From the NCBI GenBank assembly GCA_011170375.1, contig DUEV01000007.1, positions 1-64,000 on the forward strand: a DNA stretch of 64,000 nucleotides, in the 5' to 3' direction. This DNA comes from Dehalococcoidia bacterium. GTDB taxonomy: Bacteria > Chloroflexota > Dehalococcoidia > Dehalococcoidales > Fen-1064. The notes under the pieces are model-generated. The model did no database searches. It saw only the letters and a program-made list of their open reading frames with translations, and had not been told where the DNA came from. This document shows, one piece after another, positions 20,601-29,831 of the stretch. The position numbers and the translations under genes were made by a program. The first letter of the stretch is position 1. Each line of letters begins with the position of its first letter.

Positions 20601-21505
20601 CCCTCACTGGTTCGTCTAAGGGAGTGAGTTCTTGGACTCAAGCCGAAATCATGTGGCATGGGGGAGACACGTATCTCTGTTGGGGCCAGCGGTCCAGAGC
20701 TGAAGATATCTGGCAAAGAGCAGAGGAGGTGACGGAGCGAACAGGAGACACCTTTTTGCTGCTTCACAAGAGTGTCTATGATAATATCCTTCACTTAATA
20801 GATGGTCGGTTGCAGGAAGCTGTGGCCGCGGGGGATGCATTGGCTGTCCAGGGCCAGCAGCTGGGCCTGCCCGTAGTGAGTGCACTTTTTGGTGCCGGAA
20901 CTACCGCCAGACCCCGTTTATACCTGGGCCAGGCGGACGAGGTGTTGAGTGTAGCCGATGCTGGCGGGCTGATAGGTGCTGACTTGTGGCGAGGCCTGTG
21001 CTTGGCTTACCTGGGACGTAATACAGAAGCTCTAGACGTGCTAACCGGGTTCACCTTGTCACAGAACGGTGGCGATAACCAAGAGGATACCCCGACGACG
21101 ATCTTACTTGGGCTTCTAGAAATAGCTACTATAATCGGGCAACAGGCCACGGCGTCGCTGTTATCGGAGCAGCTTGAAACGATTGCAGATATGTCAATAT
21201 TGAACGGAATGACAGCAACGACCTGTCCAGCGCGACATTTAGGGGCCGCTGCTGCCCTCCTTGACGAGCCAGACAAGGCCAGGGCCTACTACCACCAGGC
21301 TCTAGAGGCATGCGCCAAGATTCGCTATCGTCCGGAGCTAGCCCTCACCCGTCTCCAGCTTGCGGAGCTGCTCCTGGAGCACTACCCGCAGGAGAAATCA
21401 GAGGCTCTGGAGCACTTGGACTTCGCCATTAGCGAGTTCCGCGAGATGAAGATGCGGCCCTCGCTGGAGAGGGCGCTGAGGCACAAGGAGATACTGGGGG
21501 CGTAG
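17696..21505 (+). CDS. Ser/Thr protein kinase - AAA ATPase - TPR multidomain regulator with N-terminal zinc ribbons
   Basis: CPKCQ...CSRCG and CPACQ...CGECG; kinase motifs IIHRDLKPGNVW, IGDFGLA; VVGEPGIGKTALCEQL Walker A; long helical TPR-like C-terminus. Confidence 0.92.
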   Translation: MICPKCQTENRKGRRFCSRCGSPLQIVCPACQAVNEPGEDYCGECGAALTEPAPMPTPQVPPSPEPASFVGGRYQVKKLLGEGGKKKVYLVHDNTLDRDVAFALIKTEKLDDEARTRIKREAQAMGRLGDHPNIVTLYDFGDHEGQPYIVLPQMPGGDVEGFIEKAPEHRLPLEQAISIAKSVCQGLEFAHSRGIIHRDLKPGNVWMSADGTAKIGDFGLAVAVDLSRLTQEGMMVGTASYMPPEQAMGGEVTAKADLYSLGAMLYEMVTGRPPFIGDDWVYVVSQHINTSVVSPTWHRADLPAGLEVLILQLLEKDPEKRPNSAGDVLKALESIEAGKVEKEPSQVTAAPENSPLYRTVFVGREPEQKQLQAAFDGAMSGQGALMMVVGEPGIGKTALCEQLSTYVTLRGGKTLVGHCYEEGSLSLPYLAFVEAMRSYVLTRETRNLRRELGTGAADVARIVSEVREKLKVELKPSGNPEEERYRLFQAVTAFLTNAAKVQPLLIVLEDLHDSDKGTLEMLTHVSRNLSGARLLIVGTYRDVEVDRTHPLSTALAELRRATTFNRVLLRGLNADEVRRMLESITREEVPWSLAEAVYRQTEGNPLFVQEVIRYIAEEGLLYREKGQWRITREKSLEMSIPEGLRDVVGKRLSGLSQECNNLLSIASVIGREFRLAVLQNVANVSDDELFIALEEAKGTAVVEERSTVGAAVTYRFSHAFFRQTLYEEIIAPRRIRLHQQAGQALEEVYARRLEEHAAELAEHFSYSSDPADLAKAINYGEMAARKAISVYAYGEAARLLEQALKVQEVLDPEDKAKQCDLLLLMAEALLPGEEHRQVVDDVAPRAFALAEEMGDNIRASRACLRALDGLHRSGCVNAFSDPAIPVWAERADQFAPAQSVDRVWVDMRLSWVRMGELRFVDSQTLRRHALELARRLDDPDALFFAIYQNYAIFTTVQEEQERLQLTDEALTGSSKGVSSWTQAEIMWHGGDTYLCWGQRSRAEDIWQRAEEVTERTGDTFLLLHKSVYDNILHLIDGRLQEAVAAGDALAVQGQQLGLPVVSALFGAGTTARPRLYLGQADEVLSVADAGGLIGADLWRGLCLAYLGRNTEALDVLTGFTLSQNGGDNQEDTPTTILLGLLEIATIIGQQATASLLSEQLETIADMSILNGMTATTCPARHLGAAAALLDEPDKARAYYHQALEACAKIRYRPELALTRLQLAELLLEHYPQEKSEALEHLDFAISEFREMKMRPSLERALRHKEILGA
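21470..21505. repeat. Direct repeat copy 1 (36 bp, kinase 3' end)
   Basis: agggcgctgaggcacaaggagatactgggggcgtag; 3 mismatches to 22524..22559. Confidence 0.9.
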
Positions 21506-21595
21506 GATGCTGCCAGGAAAAGGGGCAGGCAACACTGCACAGAATAGACAATTGGGACTTGGTTAGATTTTAAAAACAGAAAGGAGGATTGTGCT

Positions 21596-22525
21596 ATGAC
21601 GATTGACCCGCAGGCGCAAGCGTTTCTTGATCAGATGGCTGCACTTAACACACCGGCATTAAACACACTTACTCCAGAGGAAGCTCGTAAGGCTTTCGAC
21701 ATGCTGGCGGAGCTATCAGAGCTAAAACCAGAACCCGTTGCCAAAACTGAAGATCGACTGATACCAGGTCCAGCCGGTCAGATTCCAGTTCGTGTATACA
21801 CACCACAAGGTAGTGAGTCTTTTCCGGTACTGGTGTTCTTTCATGGTGGTGGCTTTGTCATTGGCAGTATCGAGTTATACGACGAGCTTTGCCGAGCGCT
21901 AGCAAATGGTGCTCGTTGTATCGTGGTATCGGTAGATTATCGCCTAGCCCCAGAGCACGAGTTCCCTGCTGCGGTGGAGGATTGTTACGCCGCAACACAG
22001 TGGGTTGCCGAAAATGCCAAGGCCATAGGTGGTAACCCGGCGTTTATTGCTGTCGGCGGAGACAGTGCTGGTGGTAACCTGTCTGCAGTTGTTGCGTTAA
22101 TGGCGCGGGACAAGGGTAGTCCTGCCTTGGTGTTTCAGATACTTATATATCCCGCCACCGACTTTGCACATGATACACTATCAAGCCAAGAGAACGCTAC
22201 CGGCTATTTCCTCACTAAAGATGATATGGTGTGGTTTCGGGATCTTTACTTACAGAGTGATACCGACCGCTACAGCCCCAGTGCTTCACCGATGCTAGCG
22301 CAGAATTTCAACGGGCTGCCACCGGCACTAGTCATTACCGCCGAATTCGACCCACTGCGAGATGAAGGAGAAGCATACGCTGCCCGATTACGCGAGGCGG
22401 GTGTGGATGTAGTGTGCACACGATATGACGGCATGATCCACGGTTTCTTAAGCCTACCTTTCGAGCAAGGGAAACGAGGAAGGCAGGAAGTTATTGCTGC
22501 TCTGAGTTCTGCCTTCGCAAAATAG
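21596..22525 (+). CDS. Alpha/beta hydrolase (HSL-type esterase/lipase)
   Basis: FFHGGGFVIGS, VSVDYRLAPEHEFPAAVED, VGGDSAGGNLSAV, RBS aaaggagg. Confidence 0.93.
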   Translation: MTIDPQAQAFLDQMAALNTPALNTLTPEEARKAFDMLAELSELKPEPVAKTEDRLIPGPAGQIPVRVYTPQGSESFPVLVFFHGGGFVIGSIELYDELCRALANGARCIVVSVDYRLAPEHEFPAAVEDCYAATQWVAENAKAIGGNPAFIAVGGDSAGGNLSAVVALMARDKGSPALVFQILIYPATDFAHDTLSSQENATGYFLTKDDMVWFRDLYLQSDTDRYSPSASPMLAQNFNGLPPALVITAEFDPLRDEGEAYAARLREAGVDVVCTRYDGMIHGFLSLPFEQGKRGRQEVIAALSSAFAK

Positions 22526-22559
22526 GGCATTGAGGCACAAGGAGATCCTGGGGGCGTAG
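22524..22559. repeat. Direct repeat copy 2 (36 bp)
   Basis: agggcattgaggcacaaggagatcctgggggcgtag. Confidence 0.9.
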
Positions 22560-23006
22560 CTAGCCGTTGCCGGACGCCAGAACAGCCTTGGCTCCTAGGC
22601 ACATCAATGAAGGTGCGGTATCAGCCGAAGGAGCGGCATCGCAAATATCCCCGCCCATTGTACCGCGGTTTCTTACCTGCACTGAACCAATGACAGAGCA
22701 AGCCTGCGCCAGCATAGTGTAATGTTCCAGTATTGCGTTGAACGTTAGCAGCTTATTTAGGCGTACCGCTGCGCCGATGTGTAACCCGTCGGGTTCACTC
22801 CATTCGAGCCGGTTTAGTTCGGGAACCCCCTTGACATCTAAAACCAGAGAAGGACGCACCTGTCCCTGCTTTATTTGCAGAACCAGATCGGTGCCACCTG
22901 CCAAGACTCTAGCATCGGCGCCGCTTGTCCTAAGTATATTTAATGCTTCATCAAGTGAAATGGGTGCCCTGTATTCAAATTTACCCACGGAACGGATATC
23001 AGTCAC
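22560..23006 (-). pseudogene. Truncated FAD-binding subunit (CoxM/XdhB-like) fragment
   Basis: FEYRAPISLDEALNIL, VLAGGTDLVLQIKQGQ, SVQVRNRGTMGGDICDAAPSADTAPSLMCLGAKAVLASG, stops at the repeat boundary; the rest of the FAD domain is missing. Confidence 0.8.
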
Positions 23007-23067
23007 TACAACCTCTTATCTAAGATTGTATTCCTAGACTTCTGGCAGTGTCAATTTAAAGAAAAGA

Positions 23068-23101
23068 CAGCTGGACAAACGTCCCGATGTTTGTCCAGCT
23101 G
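23068..23101. repeat. Palindromic dispersed repeat (34-bp hairpin)
   Basis: cagctggacaaacgtcccgatgtttgtccagctg. Confidence 0.85.
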
Positions 23102-23362
23102 TCACATTCTAGTAGATTGTTGCATAGCAGGCGCTTTATTTGTGCAATTCAATATCACACTGAAGCTGTTACACCATATCACGCTTTACAATAATAGAGA
23201 TAAATGAATTCCTTGTTATATCAGTATATTTCTTCGCCAATATAGCGTATTAGCCAATGAAGTCTTTTGATATATCGAAAAATAATGACTATTATCTTAC
23301 CTGTTATAATTGATATATTTGAGATAACATATAATACCTAATACATGATTGGAGGTGAGTTT

Positions 23363-23509
23363 ATGAATAATCCCAACAATCACAACCGATTGTTTGTAGA
23401 GTTAAAAGGTAACCAGTGCAATCCCAAGCAGGACGTCACGGGTTCGAATCCCGTCACCCGCTCCACCCCCAAGATTCCCCAGTTTTTACATGAGCGGTAC
23501 GATTTGTGA
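23363..23509 (+). pseudogene. Truncated ORF start fused to a tRNA-Gly 3' half
   Basis: ggaggtgagttt SD then ATG AATAATCCC... (MNNPNNHNRLFVELKGNQ) running into tRNA sequence. Confidence 0.4.
23422..23465 (+). tRNA. tRNA-Gly(CCC) 3'-half remnant (partial; att-like)
   Basis: tcccaagcaggacgtcacgggttcgaatcccgtcacccgctcca: anticodon loop 3' part, T-arm, acceptor, CCA; anticodon 5' stem not matching and no D-arm. Confidence 0.7.
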
Positions 23510-23755
23510 CACATTGTGCGACTATTGACATTAGCCGTGCGAAGTAGTAACCTATCACCCGTAAACAATACCATAATTGACATTGATACATTCGTGTACC
23601 ATCTTCAAATGTGATGTAGACATAGGGGGAGCTATCTTACAGTGCTTGTTAAACCGTATCGAATATAGGAGCTTAGGAAAAACAGTACACGATGAGATAG
23701 CTGCTGGAAGCATACCTACCTTTTTGAATGAACCCTAAATAACCTGAGAAGTGGT

Positions 23756-24958
23756 ATGGCTAGATTCGCTACGAGACTATTAATCATCTCTTTGCTCGTT
23801 GCTGTCGTTTTTACATCTGCGTGCAGTTCTCCAGTAGATGCCCCTTTCGAAAATTCTCCTACTGTACATACTCAAGCTCTGGGCGAATATTTGAAAGACT
23901 TGTTCGAGAGTCATGATATTATTCTGGATAGAAGTGATTTCCTAGAGCCAGCAGAAGAGCCTTATCTGGCCTTTGCCAAAATGCTAAACCTGATACCCTC
24001 TTCCGACCAGGGCGATACGGAAATAACCGACGAAACGGCCGAGCAAATTTCTGAGCAATTCCTTTCTATCAAAGACTATATACTCCTCGACGGGCTTTAT
24101 GGGAAGATTGATATGCACGAGCACTACCGGGATGGTGGCGATGTCGAGGAGTTTTTAAGAGCCACCGGTTGCTTGGGAATCTCAAAAGTTGTTTTTCTAC
24201 CAACCGGCATGGGACCTGACAATGAAGGCTACGAACAGCATCAAGAGTCTCTACTTAAGCAAATTAAAGAAGAGTATCCTGACAAGGTTATTGCTTTCTG
24301 CACCATTGATGAAGCTGACCCCAATGCAGCTGAAGTCTTTGAACAATGTCTCAAAGATGGGGCAGTTGGTCTGAAGCTCATTGGTGGCCATCCCAACTTT
24401 TACGATGAACCCCTTAATTCAGAAAATATGTACAAAGTCTACCAGAAGGCCTCTGAATACGGAGTACCGATTTTATTGCATGGAAGCATCATGACGATTA
24501 GGGGATTGAAAGAACAACTAGACCAGGTGTATTCAGATTTCCCTGAAGTGACCTTTATTCATGCTCACTATTGTTCCACTATAATGAACGGAATAAACCT
24601 TGACCAATGCGCAGAACTCTTGGACAAACACCCCAATTTATATATTGACCTTTCTATGGGTGGGGGCATTAAGCGATATCACGGATATTTCAGGCTGAAA
24701 ATATCCTTATTTGTAGACTTCATTGTGACCTATCAGGACAGAATTCTCTTTGGCTCAGATATCATACTCGATACATCAAAACACAAGGATTTCGACTGGC
24801 TATATCAGAGAATGAAGTGCGATATCGACCTTCACCAGCAGGAATACTACGATTGCTCCTTCGGAGACGATGAGAATCCGAAACCGGGTTTTTGCTTGGA
24901 CGAAGAGGTGCTCAAAAAACTCTATTATGAGAATCCCCGAAAAGTCCTCGGCTACTAG
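23756..24958 (+). CDS. Amidohydrolase-family (TIM-barrel metal-dependent hydrolase) lipoprotein
   Basis: Lipobox LLVAVVFTSACSS; GKIDMHEHYRDGGDVEEF, HAHYCSTIM, RILFGSDIILD. Confidence 0.8.
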   Translation: MARFATRLLIISLLVAVVFTSACSSPVDAPFENSPTVHTQALGEYLKDLFESHDIILDRSDFLEPAEEPYLAFAKMLNLIPSSDQGDTEITDETAEQISEQFLSIKDYILLDGLYGKIDMHEHYRDGGDVEEFLRATGCLGISKVVFLPTGMGPDNEGYEQHQESLLKQIKEEYPDKVIAFCTIDEADPNAAEVFEQCLKDGAVGLKLIGGHPNFYDEPLNSENMYKVYQKASEYGVPILLHGSIMTIRGLKEQLDQVYSDFPEVTFIHAHYCSTIMNGINLDQCAELLDKHPNLYIDLSMGGGIKRYHGYFRLKISLFVDFIVTYQDRILFGSDIILDTSKHKDFDWLYQRMKCDIDLHQQEYYDCSFGDDENPKPGFCLDEEVLKKLYYENPRKVLGY

Positions 24959-25164
24959 CCATTCCCGATAATGGAGTGAGGGTCTTTCAAGACTATTACA
25001 ACACGTCCTGTCTTTCTGTTTTACTATCTGCTTATGAAAGGCACAATATTAGTCGATTGTACGAGAGGATTGTACGTAACTTGACGGCGGTATGGACACG
25101 ACAGTATGCTGTCTAGCGAAGCGGATAAAAGAGGGCAGGGATACCCTGCAAGGAGGTAGCAACA

Positions 25165-25803
25165 ATGCCGGTGGGAGCAGAAGACACTAATATCAAGATT
25201 GTGCAGTTGGATGTAGTTGGAGGCATTGTCTCCAATGCCTATTTGCTGGTGTGCCAGAAAAGTAAAGATAGCGTCCTGGTAGACACACCGGGAGACGCCA
25301 GCAAGCTTTTAGAGCAGCTACAAGGTACCAATCCCCGATATATCCTGATAACTCACAACCACTTCGACCACCTCATGGCCTTCTCGGAAGTACGGTCAAA
25401 GTTGCAGGTACCGGTGGCGGCCCACCCTCTGGACGTCTTACCTTCACCACCCGATATCTTGCTTGGCGATGGTGACACCATCTCCTTCGGCGATATTGCA
25501 CTCCAGGTGCTGCATACACCGGGTCATACCCCTGGCAGCCTCTGCTTCTATACAGACAAATATCTGATATCCGGGGATACGCTCTTTCCCGGCGGTCCGG
25601 GTAAAACAGGCTCACCGGATGCACTGAAGCAGATAATTAAGTCCATAACTGATAAACTCTTACCCCTCCCTGACGACACCCAGGTGTTCTCTGGGCATGG
25701 TGATGCCACGGTGCTAAAAAAAGAGAAGGAAGAGATAGCTACATTCAAATCACGGAGCCACGACCCAAATCTGTGTGGTGATGTTCTCTGGCTCTCCTCA
25801 TGA
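25165..25803 (+). CDS. MBL-fold metallo-hydrolase
   Basis: ITHNHFDHLMAF, HTPGHTPGSLCFY, ISGDTLFPG, FSGHGDAT; RBS aaggaggt. Confidence 0.93.
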   Translation: MPVGAEDTNIKIVQLDVVGGIVSNAYLLVCQKSKDSVLVDTPGDASKLLEQLQGTNPRYILITHNHFDHLMAFSEVRSKLQVPVAAHPLDVLPSPPDILLGDGDTISFGDIALQVLHTPGHTPGSLCFYTDKYLISGDTLFPGGPGKTGSPDALKQIIKSITDKLLPLPDDTQVFSGHGDATVLKKEKEEIATFKSRSHDPNLCGDVLWLSS

Positions 25804-25822
25804 TTTGAAACAGAGGGCGCGG

Positions 25823-26617
25823 TTACCGTAGAAACTCTTCGCGGTGGAAATTCTCGGCCAGCTCGAATTTCTGGTCGGCCGCCATTTGCTGGTAACGCTC
25901 TCTCATCCGTTGTTTCATCTCGTCAAAACGCTCGGGAGGTATCTGGCTCTTATGACAGGCTAGAGCTGCCATCTTAATTTCCCAGGTATCAGTAATATCG
26001 AGGCTATAATTGGTATCAGGAGACCCCCACAGCAAGACCTCATGTACCTTGTGTGGTTCCAGACCCTCTTCCCTGTAAAGGTCAGGGTATGAGTGGATAT
26101 CCCTGGCATAGGGAAAAACGGCATCCATAACAACACGTCCAACAATACGGTGGTCACGATGCCACAGATAACGGCGGTATGGGTCGGCGGTCACCACCGT
26201 GTTCGGACGGTATTTTCTAATCTGACGTACAATATCTTTTCTGAATTCAGTGGTATCCTCTATACCCTGGTCAGGATAGCGCAAGAAGACAACCTCTCTG
26301 ACTCCCAGCAACTCAGCTGCCGCCAGCTGCTCTTTTTCACGTATTTCAGCTAACTCTGCCGGGGCCATATCAGGATCACTGCTACCTTTATCGCCATTGG
26401 TACAGACAACATAGACAACATCCTTACCTTCTCTCACCCAGTTGACCACCGTCCCGGCAACACCAAATTCGGCATCATCAGGATGTGGTGTGCACACTAA
26501 AGCATGAACAGGCTCAACAGTACTCATTGCTCTCCTCAAATATTCTACAGGGATACAATTAATAATATATAATATCTGGTAGGGCTGGTACAATTCACGT
26601 ATGAGGAGAGCGACCAA
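25823..26617 (-). CDS. PIG-L/LmbE-family deacetylase
   Basis: VCTPHPDDAEFGVAGTV, DPYRRYLWHRDHRIVGRVVMDAV; real start probably near 26527. Confidence 0.9.
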   Translation of the reverse strand: MVALLIRELYQPYQILYIINCIPVEYLRRAMSTVEPVHALVCTPHPDDAEFGVAGTVVNWVREGKDVVYVVCTNGDKGSSDPDMAPAELAEIREKEQLAAAELLGVREVVFLRYPDQGIEDTTEFRKDIVRQIRKYRPNTVVTADPYRRYLWHRDHRIVGRVVMDAVFPYARDIHSYPDLYREEGLEPHKVHEVLLWGSPDTNYSLDITDTWEIKMAALACHKSQIPPERFDEMKQRMRERYQQMAADQKFELAENFHREEFLR

Positions 26618-26621
26618 CTAG

Positions 26622-27539
26622 ATGAGTTCTGACTGCATTATCCGTAACTACCGCCCTGACGATTTTGAAATACTGGTACAATTAAAAAACGAGTCGATAT
26701 CTCTGGCTGCAGACGGCAGATATCTATCACCACAAGCAGTGCGTGATATTCTGGAACGCCCAAACTACATCCCAGAGCAAGACCTCTTTATCGCCGAAAT
26801 ATCAGGGACAGTAGTCGGCTACCTAGACATTACTAACGAAGCAAGAATAGGTCGGGCAGTCCTAGAATGTCTGGTACTTCCCGAACACCGTCAGCAGGGG
26901 ATAGCCCGAAGGCTCTATTACCAGGCAGTACCACGGATGAAAGCTCTAGGAGCACAGGTAGCTCATGTGAACATGTGTGAAGACAATACCCTAGCCCGGT
27001 TGGTTCTGGAAAAGATGGGGTTCACCTCTGTCCGCCGCTTTAATGAATTTTCAGTGAATCTTGACATAATATCAGAGAGCAAAATGTCCACTATCTTTCC
27101 GATACGTCCACTCCAGGCAGGGGAGGAGACGACACTTGCCAAACTCCAAAACCTTACCTATGCGGGCTCATGGGGGTACAACCCCAATACTGCCGAGGAT
27201 ATCGGCTATGCCATCAGCACAGCCGGTAATGCACCGGAAGGGGTATGCCTTGCCTTGGACAAAGACAGACCTGCTGGCTATTTCTGGATGAGGATAGAAC
27301 ATGATGAGCAAGGTAAACGCCGGGGCAGGGTCTCCATGCTCGGCGTAGACCCCGACTACCGGGGGAGGGGAATCGGTAGGGAGTTATTACTGGCCGGACT
27401 GTCCTACCTTAAAAGTAAAAAACTAAGTGTAGCCCAGTTGACGGTTGACAGTGAGAACCTGGTGGCTGAGTCATTGTACCGCTCCATCGGCTTCAAGAAA
27501 ATAGACTCCAGCCTGTGGTATGAAAAGTTGCTGGACTAA
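26622..27539 (+). CDS. Tandem GNAT-domain acetyltransferase
   Basis: Two GNAT motifs: LVLPEHRQQGIARRLYYQA and LGVDPDYRGRGIGRELLLAGL. Confidence 0.9.
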   Translation: MSSDCIIRNYRPDDFEILVQLKNESISLAADGRYLSPQAVRDILERPNYIPEQDLFIAEISGTVVGYLDITNEARIGRAVLECLVLPEHRQQGIARRLYYQAVPRMKALGAQVAHVNMCEDNTLARLVLEKMGFTSVRRFNEFSVNLDIISESKMSTIFPIRPLQAGEETTLAKLQNLTYAGSWGYNPNTAEDIGYAISTAGNAPEGVCLALDKDRPAGYFWMRIEHDEQGKRRGRVSMLGVDPDYRGRGIGRELLLAGLSYLKSKKLSVAQLTVDSENLVAESLYRSIGFKKIDSSLWYEKLLD

Positions 27540-27552
27540 ATCAGAACAATAG

Positions 27553-28563
27553 CTAGATGGTTATCTGGCACCGGTATAGCTGGACTTCCTGACCCCCAAG
27601 GTGATACTTATATTTCTCGTCCCCCTTGAGGAAGTCGAATTTCTTCCTGCCTCGCTCGATACTGTCTTTAATACAGAGGGCTTTGGAGAGTACACCCACA
27701 CTTAAAGAGCTGTATTTGGGGTCGTAGGCACTATTATAAAGGTAGGTAACATCGTTATAATCAAAGGCAATCAGTGCCGCCACCGGTTTGTTATCCAGCT
27801 CAAGGACACTCAGCCTCAATAATCCAGCATCAAAAATGACATCGGCCATAGACCGGAAGAACTTCTCCATCTCCTCAGTCATAAAGGTAGCCTTGTCATC
27901 CCGACTTTCGACGAACTGCTTTAAGAAGATGTCCATGAAACCAGGTACTGCTCTATCGTCTTCGACGAAGTGAAAGTCCACCGCTCCCGCCTCCTCCAGC
28001 CTTCTCAGCTTCCTTCTGACCTCATGCCGCTGCTTGGCACTCAGACTCTGCAGGTATTCGCCCCAGTTAGCTGGCAACTCACGCTCAAGGGTAACCTCAT
28101 CCTCGGTGCAGGCGATCCCGCAACCGTATTGCTGTGCCGCTTCCCGCATCGAGGCCATCACCACTGAATCGGGCCTGACCGAGACCAGGTCAAGATGTTC
28201 GATGCCTCTCTCTTTCAACGCATCGAGTAGAGCGGTACAGAACTCGGTGCCTTTCCCCGGAGCAACGATAAAATCGGCGTAATCACAGACATCGGGGCTA
28301 CCGATTATGGAAGCGGTGTGCTCTGTGAGCATGAGCGGGGCGATACCGATTACCCGACCTTCCTGCCGACCAGCAAGGAAGCACAGCCGGGCTTCGGGGG
28401 CAAAAACCTGCTGCCAGACGCGCAGCCATGGCGGTAAAACAAAGAAATTGTCCCAGCTCAGACCGTCCTTATTATCCTGCCAGCAAGCAGTAAACCAGTC
28501 GAAGCTCTCCTCTGTGATAATACAGTCCATGAGTACTACTACAAGTGTAGCATGGTGTCTCAA
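27553..28563 (-). CDS. GNAT / FemAB-CelD-like acyltransferase
   Basis: LSAKQRHEVRRKLRRLEEAG, AALIAFDYNDVTYLYNSAYDPKYSSLSVGVLSKALCIKDSIERGRKKFDFLKGDEKYKYHLG. Confidence 0.85.
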   Translation of the reverse strand: MRHHATLVVVLMDCIITEESFDWFTACWQDNKDGLSWDNFFVLPPWLRVWQQVFAPEARLCFLAGRQEGRVIGIAPLMLTEHTASIIGSPDVCDYADFIVAPGKGTEFCTALLDALKERGIEHLDLVSVRPDSVVMASMREAAQQYGCGIACTEDEVTLERELPANWGEYLQSLSAKQRHEVRRKLRRLEEAGAVDFHFVEDDRAVPGFMDIFLKQFVESRDDKATFMTEEMEKFFRSMADVIFDAGLLRLSVLELDNKPVAALIAFDYNDVTYLYNSAYDPKYSSLSVGVLSKALCIKDSIERGRKKFDFLKGDEKYKYHLGGQEVQLYRCQITI

Positions 28564-28601
28564 AGGAAGTAAACGATGGACTGCACTACTGTAATTTAAG
28601 T

Positions 28602-29831
28602 CTAGGCTAACTCCTCCCTGGTACCGTTCCAGGCGTGCATAAAGATTGCTTCCACCTCTTCAACGGAAGCTGGTATCCCACGAGCACGCCGGTCTTCGGG
28701 TGAAAGCTCATTTAAGCCGGGTATACGACTGAAAGTCGCCGCATAGCTGGCTGCAATCGAACCAAGGTGTGCCTGCCACTCGCTCTCTTCCAGTCCAGAG
28801 TCCTTTATTGCCAGAGGAATGCCAATCTTCTGCTTCAAATCATCAAACAGTGCCAGCAGGTTCATGACCTTGGTTTGGTCATCCTTGCCCTCAACACCTA
28901 GGTGCGACGCCAGGGCAGCGAGACGGGCACGATAACCTTGATAAAGAAAAGTGAAGACCTGACAAAGCATAAAAGCGTTAGCCCTGCCATGAGCAATGTG
29001 ATGAGTACCACCAATCAGGTGTGCCGTGCCGTGTACCATCCCCAGTCTACCATTACTGAAAGCTATGCCTGCCTGAAGTGATGCCAGGTGCATCTTGTCA
29101 CGGGCTGTCATGTCTGCACCATTAGCCACAGCCTTCGGCAACCACTCCAGGATTGTCCGGGCCGACCAGATAGCCAGAGGGTCAACCATGTCAGACGGTG
29201 GTGTGAGGACGTAGCATTCAACAGCATGGACTAGGGCATCATATCCGGTGTTGGCAGTTACCGCCGGTGGCATCGATGCCGCCAGCTCCGGGTCGGCAAT
29301 AGCGATGTCCGGAACAAGCTGTGCTGACCCAAACCCGGCTTTATTAGGTGGGTCGACATCACGGTCAGTGATTACGGCAGCACTGGTTACCTCGGAACCG
29401 GTACCGCTGGTCGTGGCGATTGCCACATATTTAGCCTTCTTGCGGAGCTCACGTCTCCGCACCTCCATCAGGAACTCCAGGAAAGTCTTCTCGGCAAGGT
29501 CGGGATTTTCATAGAGTACCCAGGCTGCCTTGCCGGTGTCTATCGGGGAACCCCCGCCAAGACCGACAATCATGTCCGGCTTAAACTCCTGTGCTACCGC
29601 AAAAGCCGCCCAGGCAGTCTCCTTCGATGGGTCGGGTTCTACCTTGTCAAAGACAGTGGTGGCAATGTTACCAGCCTGGAGGGTTTTTTCCACCTTCTCT
29701 GCCAGTCCCAAGTCCCTGACTCCAGGGTCAGTTACTATCATTGCTCGCTGCGCTGGTACGCTCGACAGATGCTCAAGGGCTCCAGGTCCATAAGCGATAG
29801 TGCGCGGAACGACAAACCTCCGGTACGGCAT
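28602..29831 (-). CDS. Iron-containing alcohol dehydrogenase
   Basis: VGLGGGSPIDTGKAAW, ATTSGTGSEVTSAAVITD, GMVHGTAHLIGGTHHIAHGRANA. Confidence 0.93.
   Translation of the reverse strand: MPYRRFVVPRTIAYGPGALEHLSSVPAQRAMIVTDPGVRDLGLAEKVEKTLQAGNIATTVFDKVEPDPSKETAWAAFAVAQEFKPDMIVGLGGGSPIDTGKAAWVLYENPDLAEKTFLEFLMEVRRRELRKKAKYVAIATTSGTGSEVTSAAVITDRDVDPPNKAGFGSAQLVPDIAIADPELAASMPPAVTANTGYDALVHAVECYVLTPPSDMVDPLAIWSARTILEWLPKAVANGADMTARDKMHLASLQAGIAFSNGRLGMVHGTAHLIGGTHHIAHGRANAFMLCQVFTFLYQGYRARLAALASHLGVEGKDDQTKVMNLLALFDDLKQKIGIPLAIKDSGLEESEWQAHLGSIAASYAATFSRIPGLNELSPEDRRARGIPASVEEVEAIFMHAWNGTREELA

Noticed and set aside
23380-23583. Minus-strand ORF with ...ERVTGFEPVTSCLG
   Set aside because: This peptide is the known artefact of translating the reverse complement of a tRNA 3' end; the DNA is the tRNA-Gly remnant.
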